This document shows, one piece after another, positions 35,046 to 44,452 of a stretch of DNA of 64,000 nucleotides. The stretch is from Saprospiraceae bacterium. GTDB taxonomy: Bacteria; Bacteroidota; Bacteroidia; Chitinophagales; Saprospiraceae. The first letter of the stretch is position 1; the number at the start of each line of letters is the position of its first letter. The position numbers were made by a program, and so were the translations under genes. Below the pieces are notes generated by a model. The model had not been told where the DNA came from, did not search any database, and was given only the letters and a program-made list of their open reading frames with translations. The stretch is from contig JABDMH010000056.1 in assembly GCA_013001595.1 (NCBI GenBank), positions 62,001-126,000 of the forward strand. Reading direction: 5' to 3'.

Positions 35046-35696
35046 ATGTTGGATCACGAAAAACAGTCGAATTATCAAGAAGACTACAAGGACGCTTACC
35101 TTGCCAATGACTTCTTTGATTATGATCATCCGTACCCCTCCAGAAAATTGGACGACTTTATCCCTGAGATTCCAGAGGTCTTGCCAAAGTGGTTGGATGA
35201 AACCAGGATCGTGTGTTTTCTCGTGGGCCTATTTGGGCTGGCCTATACCTTATTCAATGTCGAGTTTTTTTATTGGCAAATTAAAAGTCCCTTTCTACTC
35301 AACTTGAGTCTTCTAGTGGCACTGGGTGGCTTTGTAAATTTCATTGCCTACCCCTATGCCCTTAAATATTGCTTAACCAATGGCATTAGAAGACCCCAGT
35401 TGTTAAAGAATATGAATGGGTTTATGGTAGGTTTCGCCCTACTCAGTTTACTGTTCTTCTTCAGCTTCCCCATTACTGGTCTAGGTTTGTCCTTAATCCT
35501 TATTCCTGCGCCTCTTTTATTTGGATTGTATTCCAGAAAGTACATCAATCAGCATGAGCAAGAATATACGGGCATCCAGTTTCCAGCCTTGGCAATTTTC
35601 CGCCAGGATATAAAAAAGTTGGCTTGGTTGACTTTGGTCATCGTCCTTACCGTACTACTTGGATTTTTGTTTGCTTTGGTCTTCAACCTAATATGA
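35046..35696 (+). CDS. Unknown multi-pass membrane protein
   Basis: About 216 residues from the ATG at 35046; a GTG at 35028 would add six residues. An acidic soluble N-terminus (about 50 residues, SNYQEDYKDAYLANDFFDYD) precedes five hydrophobic segments, near residues 58-75, 85-105, 128-147, 149-165 and 194-215. No family recognised. It follows the 34312 gene on the same strand with a gap of about 110 bases; a functional link is possible but unproven. Confidence 0.65.
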   Translation: MLDHEKQSNYQEDYKDAYLANDFFDYDHPYPSRKLDDFIPEIPEVLPKWLDETRIVCFLVGLFGLAYTLFNVEFFYWQIKSPFLLNLSLLVALGGFVNFIAYPYALKYCLTNGIRRPQLLKNMNGFMVGFALLSLLFFFSFPITGLGLSLILIPAPLLFGLYSRKYINQHEQEYTGIQFPALAIFRQDIKKLAWLTLVIVLTVLLGFLFALVFNLI

Positions 35697-36016
35697 GGAC
35701 TTGAGTTTTTCACTTTCTCACGATAATCATGGGCCTTTATTACAACATTTGTTGCCAGCAATAAGGTGACAGGTAGGTTATATGCTAATGTTGTGGCCGC
35801 TCCGAAAATTCGCTAAATCAAGGCGTGGTTTTTCGCTGATGGCCATTGCTATGGCTGGGCTTCTGCAACGATGATGTAGCGCCAGAGAAATCGAATACAA
35901 CAAGAATGTTGGTCTGGCTAGCGTGCGTGTTTTTAGAAAGTGTAGATCTCATCCAAAAGAGTGTCATTTTGTAAAGAGCATTTTTCGGAATGCGGTCAAT
36001 GATTAGTTTTGCAGAG
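35697..36016. other. Intergenic region (320 bp), nothing recognised
   Basis: No coding frame, terminator or strong promoter stands out. A TG-rich stretch near 35720-35800 shows no clear structure. An ATG at 35990 in frame with the next gene was not chosen as its start. Confidence 0.4.
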
Positions 36017-37393
36017 ATGAAAATTGTAGCTATTATCCTGGGACTATGCCTCATTGGTTGCGAAGATGCTGTTCCTTCCTATAAATCTTTTACCGGCCCA
36101 ATCTTTGAGCAGCAGCTGACAACTGACACATTAGCTTGGGCCTACAATTCAGGAGAAAACCGTTTTCAGTATCATCAAGCCAGGACAGCAGAATCCTTTT
36201 TATTTCGAGAAGTCAGTGGTCATGCTAGCCTGGATGTTATGTTGCCCCTACCAGTACATGGCGGTGGTCTGATGGCAAAGTATGATGAGCAGGAGATTTC
36301 ACTTAGCGTTGATATGGACCAGGTGACCTGGACATCTAATGAAACAGAAGATTCGCTGCAGATTTCATTAAGTGATTATCCCATCAACCTGGCGATCCAT
36401 CTTGATCCATCATCAGTTGAGCTATTGGTGACCTTAAAAGATCAAATGTCCACTTCTGTCCTGTCTGTTGATCGAACTGTAGATTCCCTACAGCTGGGGC
36501 TACTGGTAAAAGGCTTTGGCGGATTTAGCTTTGAGAATGTACGCCTGACGAATCCAAGTTTCAACAATGCGATCACCGACAAGGATGGCTCTGAAATTGA
36601 AGTGCTGTACTTAGAAAGCCGCAGACGACAGGTGTTGTATCGGAGTGATCAATCGATCCATGGGCTATATTGGTCTTCACAGGGATCACATCTGTACTTT
36701 GTGGAAGGCAAAGCCTTAAGACGGATGTCCCTCGCTGACGAATCAATCGCCACCGTACCTGTACATGAGATGGATGCGTTGTGGGGAGGCTCTTTACAGC
36801 CTGATGGAAGTGTGCTAGCACTCTCTGCAGAACGGAAAGGATTTACACAGTTGTATTTGATGTCCGTTGGTGGTGGCCAAGCCAAATTGAGGGTTGCTCG
36901 CGCACCAACCTATTTCAGCAGTTGGACTCCAGACGGGGAGCGGCTCTGTTATACAGCTGCACGGCGAGGAAAGCAACTCGATATATTTCAAACCAGTCGA
37001 ACCTGGGGTAGGGAATTGCGGCTTACTCAACATGACAGCCTGGATGCGGGTGCGTCCGTTACACCGAATGGCAACTCCATTTATTTCCATTCCAATAGAA
37101 GCGGTAACATGAAAATTTGGCGGATGGATATTGATGGCAAAAACAAAAGTCAACTGACAACTGATAAAGATTGGGATGATTGGTATCCTCAGCCATCACC
37201 AGATGGCCGATTTCTGCTGGTGCATTCTACCCAAGAATCCCGTGGCGGTGAAGAGGTTTTCTTGCGATTGTTCAGTATTGATGCGCCCACGACTAATGTT
37301 AGAGTGTTGGGATCTTACGGGGGTGACCTCAGCAAACCGACCTTTAATGCCTGGTCCACAGAAGGTGACCGCATCGCCTATATATCTAGGTAG
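36017..37393 (+). CDS. TolB-like/WD40-like beta-propeller lipoprotein
   Basis: Predicted outer-membrane or periplasmic lipoprotein. The ATG at 36017 gives a signal with lipobox LIGC (about C16); an upstream ATG at 35990 would only add a polar lead. The N-terminal 200 residues form an unassigned beta domain. From about residue 205, TolB/PD40-type blades follow: IHGLYWSSQGSHLYFVEG, GGSLQPDGSVLALSAE, YFSSWTPDGERLCYTAAR, GASVTPNGNSIYFHSNRSG, WYPQPSPDGRFLLVHST. TolB-like propellers in this setting often bind ligands or partner proteins rather than act as enzymes. Monocistronic by spacing. Confidence 0.8.
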   Translation: MKIVAIILGLCLIGCEDAVPSYKSFTGPIFEQQLTTDTLAWAYNSGENRFQYHQARTAESFLFREVSGHASLDVMLPLPVHGGGLMAKYDEQEISLSVDMDQVTWTSNETEDSLQISLSDYPINLAIHLDPSSVELLVTLKDQMSTSVLSVDRTVDSLQLGLLVKGFGGFSFENVRLTNPSFNNAITDKDGSEIEVLYLESRRRQVLYRSDQSIHGLYWSSQGSHLYFVEGKALRRMSLADESIATVPVHEMDALWGGSLQPDGSVLALSAERKGFTQLYLMSVGGGQAKLRVARAPTYFSSWTPDGERLCYTAARRGKQLDIFQTSRTWGRELRLTQHDSLDAGASVTPNGNSIYFHSNRSGNMKIWRMDIDGKNKSQLTTDKDWDDWYPQPSPDGRFLLVHSTQESRGGEEVFLRLFSIDAPTTNVRVLGSYGGDLSKPTFNAWSTEGDRIAYISR

Positions 37394-37464
37394 GAAACTG
37401 ACATATTCATTGCTTCAGCACATTGCTACGCATTTAAAAACAAACTAAGGGTTGCAAACGTGTT

Positions 37465-37472
37465 TATCTTTG
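37465..37472 (+). promoter_or_regulatory. Candidate -7 box (TATCTTTG) of the ABC transporter/murB unit
   Basis: Exact TAnnTTTG match 20 bases before the ABC transporter ATG. A GTTGC lies 10 bases upstream, too close for a normal -33 element, so support comes only from the -7 match. Confidence 0.4.
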
Positions 37473-37491
37473 CATCTTTCAGTATCTGCAC

Positions 37492-39288
37492 ATGATTAGA
37501 AGATTTGGGAAAACAGACACAGATCGTGTCAAATTGAATCGAGATACATGGAGACGAGTACTTCGAATCTATACGTACATTCGTCCTTACCGGGGATACT
37601 TCCTCATAGGGTTGGTGCTGCTCGTATTGTCTAGTCTCATTTTCATGATTTTTCCCGGTGCCGCAGGAGAAATGGCCAATGCGGCAAACGGCTCCTCAAG
37701 ATTGCCTTACTCCGTACGGGAGTATGGACTGTTGTTCTTAATCATTCTAATTTTCCAAGGACTCTTCTCCTATTTTCGCACCATCACGTTTGCTATTGTC
37801 AGTGAGAAAGGAATGGCAGATGTAAGGAAATCTCTCTACAACAGGCTCATTACTCAACCCATTTACTTTTTTGAAGAGCGGCGGGTGGGTGAAATCACCA
37901 GTCGGATCACCGCAGACGTGGAGCAGTTACAGGGTGCCTTTAGCATTACACTTGCTGAGTTTCTTCGTCAAGTAGTCATCTTGGTTGCTGGCATCGCCAT
38001 TTTAGGCTGGCTTGCTCCCAAGCTATCGTTGGTAATGTTGCTTTCTTTTCCTGTTATTGTGATCCTAGCCATTGTCTTTGGCCGCTACATTAAAAGATTA
38101 TCAAAAGAAAGACAGGATAAACTGGCTTCAACAAACGTGATTGTTGAGGAGACATTGCAATCATTCTCTGCCGTCAAGTCTTTTACTAATGAGTGGTACG
38201 AATCGGTGCGCTACGCCAGTTCAGTGGACGACATTGTCAAGATTTCTTTGCGATTTGCTCGTACGCGAGGGCTATTTTTCATCTTCATCATCACGGTACT
38301 TTTTGGCGGTATATTTTTTGTCCTGTGGCAAGGTGCACTATTGGTAGAACGCGGCGAGATGGAAGTCGGTGATTTATTTTCTTTCATCATTTATACAGGA
38401 TTGATTGGAGGTGCAATCGCCAGTATAGGCAGCTTGTATACGCAACTGAGTGGTGCATTAGGTGCAACTGAACGCATTCTTGAAATTTTAGATCGGGACC
38501 AGGAGATCCCATTGCTTGCCGAGCGAAGGAGCCTGCCTGATCTTAAAGGAGGGATCAGTTTTGAAGGCATTTCGTTCGCTTATCCAACCCGTCATGACAT
38601 CCAGGTCCTGAAAGATGTCTCATTTACGGTCGAAGCTGGCCACAAGATTGCCCTGGTTGGTGCCAGTGGCTCAGGTAAGTCTACCATCGCCAAATTGCTG
38701 ATGAAGTTCTATGATCCGATAGAGGGAGAGATCAAGATCGATGGCAAAGGGATCGATGCATATGACATCACTTCTTTGCGGCGGAGCATTGCCGTGGTTC
38801 CTCAAGAAGTCATTCTTTTTGGCGGTTCGATCCGAGAAAACATCCTTTATGGGAGGCACGATGCAACCGAGGAGGAAGTGAAAGATGCTGCCAGACAAGC
38901 CAATGCCTGGTCCTTTATTTCCTCCTTTCCCGAGGGTTTGGACACAATAGTAGGTGATCGAGGTATAAAGCTATCAGGAGGTCAACGTCAGCGCATAGCT
39001 ATAGCTAGAGCCATTCTGCGAAACCCAGGCATACTAATCCTTGATGAGGCCACTTCATCATTGGATGCAGAGGCTGAGAAAGTGGTTCAAGATGCGTTAA
39101 ATACGCTAATGGAGGGACGTACCTCAGTAATTATTGCACATCGCCTATCGACCATCCGCAATGTTGATCAGATTTATGTAATTGATAATGGTCGAATTGT
39201 TGAACAGGGTACTCATGATGAATTGTCGGCCATTGATGATGGCGCATACAGCAACTTAGCTCGACTGCAATTTGAATCCTTTACTTGA
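37492..39288 (+). CDS. MsbA-like ABC exporter (fused permease/ATPase)
   Basis: A 598-residue half-transporter that should dimerise in the inner membrane. Six helices lie within about residues 35-315. The nucleotide-binding domain has Walker A GASGSGKST, the Q-loop VVPQEV, signature LSGGQRQR, Walker B ILILDEATSSLD and the H-loop IIAHRLST. It resembles MsbA/LmrA-type lipid or drug exporters; the substrate cannot be read from sequence. The stop overlaps the murB start (TGATG), which suggests translational coupling and perhaps an envelope role. Confidence 0.93.
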   Translation: MIRRFGKTDTDRVKLNRDTWRRVLRIYTYIRPYRGYFLIGLVLLVLSSLIFMIFPGAAGEMANAANGSSRLPYSVREYGLLFLIILIFQGLFSYFRTITFAIVSEKGMADVRKSLYNRLITQPIYFFEERRVGEITSRITADVEQLQGAFSITLAEFLRQVVILVAGIAILGWLAPKLSLVMLLSFPVIVILAIVFGRYIKRLSKERQDKLASTNVIVEETLQSFSAVKSFTNEWYESVRYASSVDDIVKISLRFARTRGLFFIFIITVLFGGIFFVLWQGALLVERGEMEVGDLFSFIIYTGLIGGAIASIGSLYTQLSGALGATERILEILDRDQEIPLLAERRSLPDLKGGISFEGISFAYPTRHDIQVLKDVSFTVEAGHKIALVGASGSGKSTIAKLLMKFYDPIEGEIKIDGKGIDAYDITSLRRSIAVVPQEVILFGGSIRENILYGRHDATEEEVKDAARQANAWSFISSFPEGLDTIVGDRGIKLSGGQRQRIAIARAILRNPGILILDEATSSLDAEAEKVVQDALNTLMEGRTSVIIAHRLSTIRNVDQIYVIDNGRIVEQGTHDELSAIDDGAYSNLARLQFESFT

Positions 39289-40304
39289 TGAGTGTGCAGA
39301 TGCATCAAAATGTTTCTTTGCGGGACCTCAACAGTTTTGGGATCCGGGCCAAAGCAGATCACCTCATTTATGTTGATACGCTCGAGAAGATGCAAGAAGC
39401 AATTGCCATAGAACTTGCTCCAAAAATGGTGTTGGGGTCAGGTAGCAATGTTTTATTTACCAAGACGTATCGAGGGCTCATACTTAATAATCAGATTGCC
39501 GGGATATCGATAGTGGAAGATAAATCGACCTACGTCAAAGTCCAGGTAGGAGGTGGTGTGAACTGGCATTCATTTGTACAATGGGCTGTGGCCCGTGACC
39601 TGGGGGGAGTGCAAAACTTAGCCCTGATCCCCGGAACGGTTGGAGCTGCACCTATACAAAACATAGGAGCTTACGGTGTTGAGTTTGATTCGGTCTTTGT
39701 TAGTTTAGAAGCAGTCGATCTTTCTACCGGTGAAGTGCGTGTTTTTACCAAAAGAGATTGCGCCTTTACTTATCGCTCGAGCATCTTCAAGACGGATCGT
39801 AAAGGGCAATATGCCGTAGTCAATATAACATTAAGATTAAGCAAACATGAACACGTCTTATCCTTGGACTATGGTGCCATTCAGGGGGAGCTTGAAAAAA
39901 GAAAAATTGCCACACCGAAACTGGCCGACATTGCCGATGTGGTGTGTTGCATTCGTCAATCTAAGTTGCCTGATCCAAAGACGATTGGAAATGCGGGTAG
40001 TTTTTTCAAGAATCCCATTATTCCTCGATCTCAATTTGCGGAACTGCTTGTCCAATATCCTGATATGGTCTCATACCCTGCCGATAAGCGTTATATCAAG
40101 GTGCCTGCTGCTTGGCTGATTGAGCATTGTGGGTGGAAGGGTTACCGCCAAGGTGATGTCGGTGTCTATGAGCATCATGCACTGGTCCTGGTGAATCACG
40201 GCGCTGGTTCAGGCATAGCGATCTACAACCTAGCTAAACGTATTCAACGTTCAGTTCAGGAGGTTTTTGGAATCGAATTGACTCCCGAGGTCAACATATT
40301 GTAG
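39288..40304 (+). CDS. murB: UDP-N-acetylenolpyruvoylglucosamine reductase
   Basis: FAD enzyme of peptidoglycan precursor synthesis, converting UDP-GlcNAc-enolpyruvate to UDP-MurNAc with NADPH. About 339 residues, type I MurB size. Visible parts are LNSFGIRAKADHL, the FAD pocket MVLGSGSNVLF, IPGTVGAAPIQNIGAYGVE and the catalytic-serine region NAGSFFKNP, with PAAWLIEHCGWKG near the C-terminus. The ATG at 39288 overlaps the ABC transporter stop as TGATG; a TTG one codon upstream was not chosen. It is away from the usual dcw cluster, as is common in this phylum. Confidence 0.95.
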   Translation: MSVQMHQNVSLRDLNSFGIRAKADHLIYVDTLEKMQEAIAIELAPKMVLGSGSNVLFTKTYRGLILNNQIAGISIVEDKSTYVKVQVGGGVNWHSFVQWAVARDLGGVQNLALIPGTVGAAPIQNIGAYGVEFDSVFVSLEAVDLSTGEVRVFTKRDCAFTYRSSIFKTDRKGQYAVVNITLRLSKHEHVLSLDYGAIQGELEKRKIATPKLADIADVVCCIRQSKLPDPKTIGNAGSFFKNPIIPRSQFAELLVQYPDMVSYPADKRYIKVPAAWLIEHCGWKGYRQGDVGVYEHHALVLVNHGAGSGIAIYNLAKRIQRSVQEVFGIELTPEVNIL

Positions 40305-40322
40305 GAGTAGAGAGCGGCATCA

Positions 40323-41582
40323 CTAGTCAGATTCTCGCAATAATCCTTTATCAAGGAGTAGTGCACAAACCTTTACGATTAACGAGCTTGGTAGATTTGA
40401 TTTGTGGGCAACATCAATAGCATCATGGGTGCCATCCGACATATTGAGTACCCAGAGGATGGCCATTTGCATTGCTTTTTGATCACTTGCACCACCGATG
40501 GCATCATACAATCCCCTTCGACCAAGTTGTGGTTCTCCCATTGGAGACAGATTTACATAGGTACGATTGAGTTCAAGCAGATCCACAACGGCACTGTAGA
40601 GCTGGTAGGATTGAGCCAAATGCCTCGGTTGAATGAAGTCCAAGTTATCTGCAGAAGTATGGTATTGGGGGAAGCTGCCAAAGGTAGATCGGGTCAGACT
40701 TCCCACGGCTAGGTTGATACCAGGAGATCCATATTGCCGTTCATCATATCCGTAAGGTGAAAAGGGTATCACTTCATGGTCTACCTCCATCTCTGTCAGC
40801 ACGAATTGGGCAACTTTATCGATGATGCTGTCTTCATGTCGGCTTAATTTATAGTGAAATTTTCCACCATCACCAAGTAGGGACGCAATCAGTCCTCCTT
40901 TAATGGTGGCCAATTTGTCTGCATTTTGCGCAAGCCAGCAGATGGATCCGATCGTGCCTGGTACGAAGAGAAATCGGTAACTATAGCGAAGATCCTGATG
41001 TTGAAGTTTGCGAAGAAGGTGAATCAACATTACCACCCCAGACAGGTTGTCGTTGGCCAACGACGGATGACATACGTGGGTCGAAAAGATAAACTCATCC
41101 TTGGATCTGCCTGGTAAAAGATATTCTGCATAGGTCAGTGATCCAGCTTCCAGTGAAGAGGAGATGCATACTTCGTAGTCACCGTCTTCTAGTGCTTCAA
41201 GCTGTCTGTGCGAAAGGCAAAATCCCCAATTGGATTGATAATAAGATGTCCGATAGGGGATGAGATCAGGTTGGTCCGGTAGGGAATATAGGTGATCTCT
41301 TAGCTGGCTGAGTGGAAGAATCTTGTGAATGGGGATGCTGTAGCTTAAGACATGAAGACTGTGGTCCATGAAATCCACTACCTTCTCACCAGCGCTATTT
41401 TTTATCCAAGCCTGCGAAATGTTCCATTCTTTGGGTACTTCCCAATCGAAGACCTGTGTGCCGGTCGGAACTTCATGTATGGAGATGGGAGCATATTCTT
41501 GAAGAATTCGTAAAGTCTCTCTGACACCCTCTCCCGTAATACTTCTACAAATGGGATATAATCGTTCTGCCAACGCGTACAT
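40323..41582 (-). CDS. DUF4910 aminopeptidase-like protein with winged-helix C-terminus
   Basis: A 419-residue protein of the DUF4910/DUF2172 aminopeptidase-like family (related to M28 zinc peptidases), often encoded in surface-polysaccharide loci. YPICRSITGEG and IHEVPTGTQVFDWEVP are family hallmarks at the N-terminus. The probable zinc-site segment is FSTHVCHPSLANDNLSG, followed by FLFVPGTIGS. The C-terminal 70 residues look like the small winged helix typical of the family (DGTHDAIDVAHKSNLPSSLI). The real reaction is not known; hydrolysis of an amide on a sugar or lipid-linked precursor is one possibility. Last gene of the operon, 34 nt after the aminotransferase. Confidence 0.85.
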   Translation of the reverse strand: MYALAERLYPICRSITGEGVRETLRILQEYAPISIHEVPTGTQVFDWEVPKEWNISQAWIKNSAGEKVVDFMDHSLHVLSYSIPIHKILPLSQLRDHLYSLPDQPDLIPYRTSYYQSNWGFCLSHRQLEALEDGDYEVCISSSLEAGSLTYAEYLLPGRSKDEFIFSTHVCHPSLANDNLSGVVMLIHLLRKLQHQDLRYSYRFLFVPGTIGSICWLAQNADKLATIKGGLIASLLGDGGKFHYKLSRHEDSIIDKVAQFVLTEMEVDHEVIPFSPYGYDERQYGSPGINLAVGSLTRSTFGSFPQYHTSADNLDFIQPRHLAQSYQLYSAVVDLLELNRTYVNLSPMGEPQLGRRGLYDAIGGASDQKAMQMAILWVLNMSDGTHDAIDVAHKSNLPSSLIVKVCALLLDKGLLRESD

Positions 41583-41616
41583 GCTTTGGCCTATATCTGC
41601 AATGGTATTTGGGTGC

Positions 41617-42966
41617 TTATTTTTGATGGTTGTACTTTCTATAGACCGGTTGTACAGGGCGACCTTCTAGATATTTTTCGGCACCTTCTAGTAGCGCCTT
41701 CTTATATACCCCCATACAATCGTGCATGATCTCTATGGTCTGATCTACAATTTCGTCAGTATGTGAAAAGCTAATTACAATGTTGGGTGCAATAATCCCT
41801 CGTCGTATGCATTCTTGCATGAAAAGAGTTCTAAAGATCTGAGACCTCTTTTTTTCTTGATCACATGTCGAAAATATCAAACATGCGGGATGGCCGTGGA
41901 TGCCTACATAGCCATCCAACTGGTGCTCGCTAATACTGTGCTCAAGTCCAACCTTTAGACGATTTCCCTGATAGGCGAGATAGTTGATGACATCTTCCTT
42001 TTTGTAGGTTTCGATGACGGCCAATGCAGCAGCAAGACTGTGGTTTTCTGCACCATGTGTGGTTGATAGCAGAAAGACGCGTTCTTCCTGGTGTTGGATA
42101 CCTCCCAGCGCCATGATTTCACGCTTTCCGGCCAAGGCAGAAACTGCAAATCCATTTCCCATAGCCTTTCCAAAGGTGGAGAGATCAGGCACGATGTTGT
42201 AGCGTGTCTGGGCACCACCGATATCCCATCTAAACCCTGTGATCATTTCATCAAGGACAAATAGTGCACCACGCTGATGGCACAGGGCCTTGGCTTTGTG
42301 TAAGAAATCGTCCTCCGGAGACTTATCCTTTTCGGGCTCCATGATTAGACATGCGATTTGACCTGGATACTGATCAAACAGTTTAGCTATGCTTGCCAGG
42401 TCGTTGTATTGAAAGGTCAAGGTCTTGGCTTGGGTATCTGCAGTGATTCCCCTGTTTATTGCTGTGTTTCCAATAAACCAATCATCGACTGAGAAGAAGG
42501 GGTGATCTGCGCAAATGGCTACCAAATCTCGTCCCGTATATGCACGGGCGAGCTTCAGAGCTGCGGTAGTTGCATCACTTCCATTCTTGGCAAATTTTAC
42601 CATATCAGCACTAGGCACCAGTGCTAAAAAACTGTCTGCAGCTTCCATTTCAATCTTAGCAACACGACTAAAATTTGATCCAGCCTGCATTTGTTTATAA
42701 GCTGCTTGAACAACCGGTTCGAAGGCATGGCCCAAGCTTACTGCCCGCAAACCCATGCCATATTCTATATATTGATTACCATCGACATCCCAAACATGAC
42801 ATCCTTTTCCATGACTGATGACTGGTGGATAGAATTCGGGAAACTGGTCATCACCTTTTGCATATGTGTGACATCCACCGGGAATGAGATCATGCAATCT
42901 AGACTGGTAGGTGAGCGATTGTGTTAGATTGGTGATGATTTTTTTGGATTCGGTTGCGTTCATCAT
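41617..42966 (-). CDS. Class III (GSA-type) PLP aminotransferase
   Basis: About 449 residues, fold-type I. It resembles glutamate-1-semialdehyde 2,1-aminomutase: HVWDVDGNQYIEYGMGL, AKNGSDATTAALKLARAYTG, LVLDEMITGFR-like VLDEMITGFRWDIGG, and the cofactor lysine in STFGKAMGNGF. The start chosen is the ATG at 42966, which overlaps the PIG-L stop as ATGA (an ATG at 42975 is also in frame). In a nucleotide-sugar operon it probably installs or removes an amino group on a sugar or side chain. Sugar aminotransferases are usually DegT/class V-like, so a class III enzyme here is unusual. Confidence 0.9.
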   Translation of the reverse strand: MMNATESKKIITNLTQSLTYQSRLHDLIPGGCHTYAKGDDQFPEFYPPVISHGKGCHVWDVDGNQYIEYGMGLRAVSLGHAFEPVVQAAYKQMQAGSNFSRVAKIEMEAADSFLALVPSADMVKFAKNGSDATTAALKLARAYTGRDLVAICADHPFFSVDDWFIGNTAINRGITADTQAKTLTFQYNDLASIAKLFDQYPGQIACLIMEPEKDKSPEDDFLHKAKALCHQRGALFVLDEMITGFRWDIGGAQTRYNIVPDLSTFGKAMGNGFAVSALAGKREIMALGGIQHQEERVFLLSTTHGAENHSLAAALAVIETYKKEDVINYLAYQGNRLKVGLEHSISEHQLDGYVGIHGHPACLIFSTCDQEKKRSQIFRTLFMQECIRRGIIAPNIVISFSHTDEIVDQTIEIMHDCMGVYKKALLEGAEKYLEGRPVQPVYRKYNHQK

Positions 42967-43616
42967 AATAGGCATTTTCTCAGGTGAAAAGCTTCGGCAT
43001 AACGAGAAGGGCTACCACATTCGAGACCACGAATACGCATGAGCGACTTGAAGGTCTCTGCATCAAACCAATGTTTGGAAACTTGGCTATGGTAGCATCC
43101 CAGCAACAGCTCGATTTTTCGATCAACCTGCTCAGTTGGCAGGGACACATATCCATTTGGTGTATGCAAATCTCCATCGTATTTAGGTATTTCATACTCC
43201 AGGATCAAATGGTTTCGGAAGGTATTCCAAGCCAGATCCGAAAGTAGGCGATGGTCTTGATGACGATCGTTTCTATAGTGCGTGAATACGACATCTGGAT
43301 CCATCCATTGCTTGATCTCTTCAAACTGGTATTTTATTTCCTGAGCAGAAAATGATAAATATGCATCACGGTAGTCATGTATGAATATCTCGCACTCTGG
43401 AATGTTGGCCAGATAAAGATCTGCACTCTGTAGTGCCTCCAATTTTCTCTTTTCTGTAGAACTGAAGACAACCCAAATAATTTGCTGGATTTTTTCCTCC
43501 GACATCCATTTTAATAGGGTACCTCCACAGCCGATTTCAATATCATCGCAATGTGCTCCAAAGGCGATTACCTTGAGTTTTTTTTGCGCCCACTTTTGAG
43601 ACAGTAGCCCGATCAC
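42963..43616 (-). CDS. PIG-L family N-deacetylase
   Basis: A 217-residue Zn-dependent deacetylase of the PIG-L/LmbE family, which removes acyl groups from GlcNAc-type amino sugars. The metal motif AHCDDIEIGCGG (AHxDD) and FTHYRNDRHQDHR (HxxDHxxxH-like) are intact. It starts with GTG, overlapping the RfbF stop as GTGA, and its own stop overlaps the aminotransferase start. Presumably it deacetylates an amino sugar made by this operon. Confidence 0.92.
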   Translation of the reverse strand: MIGLLSQKWAQKKLKVIAFGAHCDDIEIGCGGTLLKWMSEEKIQQIIWVVFSSTEKRKLEALQSADLYLANIPECEIFIHDYRDAYLSFSAQEIKYQFEEIKQWMDPDVVFTHYRNDRHQDHRLLSDLAWNTFRNHLILEYEIPKYDGDLHTPNGYVSLPTEQVDRKIELLLGCYHSQVSKHWFDAETFKSLMRIRGLECGSPSRYAEAFHLRKCLL

Positions 43617-44419
43617 AATACTTGTCTTACAAATTCCTCATCCTTTTTCCAGACTTCCCAGTGGGGTTCACCTTTGGATTGTAGTTCATCCAGCAACATC
43701 TTGTCTTTAAATGTGTCCATCGATTGCCAAAAGCCTTGATGGTGATGTGCCAGCAATCGTTTTTTCTTGATGAGACGTTGGAAGGGCTCTACCACCAATT
43801 CTTCACCATAGTTGATGTAGTCAAAGATCTCTGATCGGCAAACAAAATAGCCGGTATTATACCAAAGATTGGAGCGGGAGATCGGGTGAATCGACTTGAC
43901 ACATCCGCTTTCTTCTGCCTGTACCACGTGGAAAGTAGCGGTAGGTCGATAAATCATAAAGCTGGCCACTTTGTCTGGCTGTTTTTGAAATCGATCGATC
44001 ATACTGGGTAGGTGCATATCTGTGAGGCCATCTGCATAATTGGCCATAAACATCTCCTCACCCTCGAGATGCTCGCGTACCTGCATCAGCCGCATGCCAA
44101 TATTTGAATGGATCCCCGTATCAACAAATGTAATTCGCCAGTCATCAATGTCTGAAGTCAATAACTCAATATCTTTTCCTCCCTTGCTGTAAACAAAATC
44201 ATTTGAAATGGTCTCATCATAGTTCACAAAATAGTCTTTGATCACATCAGCCTTATGGCCCAATGCCAATATGAAATCCTTATGACCATAGTGTGCGTAA
44301 TAGCGCATCACATTCCATAGAATTGGTCTATATCCGACCTTGACCATGGGTTTAGGTATGGTCTCAGAGTAGTCTCTAAGCCGGGTACCTTGTCCGCCAC
44401 AAAAGAGTACAACTTTCAT
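43613..44419 (-). CDS. rfbF: Glucose-1-phosphate cytidylyltransferase-like nucleotidyltransferase
   Basis: A 268-residue sugar nucleotidyltransferase. The N-terminal GGQGTRLRDYSETIPKPMVK is the signature loop with the PKPM motif. GHKDFILALGHKADVIKDYF and FMANYADGLTDMHL, with the metal aspartate, are typical of RfbF/DdhA, which makes CDP-glucose from CTP and glucose-1-phosphate. The companion CDP-glucose 4,6-dehydratase (RfbG) is not in the window. It overlaps PIG-L by 4 nt. Confidence 0.88.
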   Translation of the reverse strand: MKVVLFCGGQGTRLRDYSETIPKPMVKVGYRPILWNVMRYYAHYGHKDFILALGHKADVIKDYFVNYDETISNDFVYSKGGKDIELLTSDIDDWRITFVDTGIHSNIGMRLMQVREHLEGEEMFMANYADGLTDMHLPSMIDRFQKQPDKVASFMIYRPTATFHVVQAEESGCVKSIHPISRSNLWYNTGYFVCRSEIFDYINYGEELVVEPFQRLIKKKRLLAHHHQGFWQSMDTFKDKMLLDELQSKGEPHWEVWKKDEEFVRQVL

Positions 44420-44452
44420 TTATCTTGAGATTTGGTGTTATCGTCAATGTCC

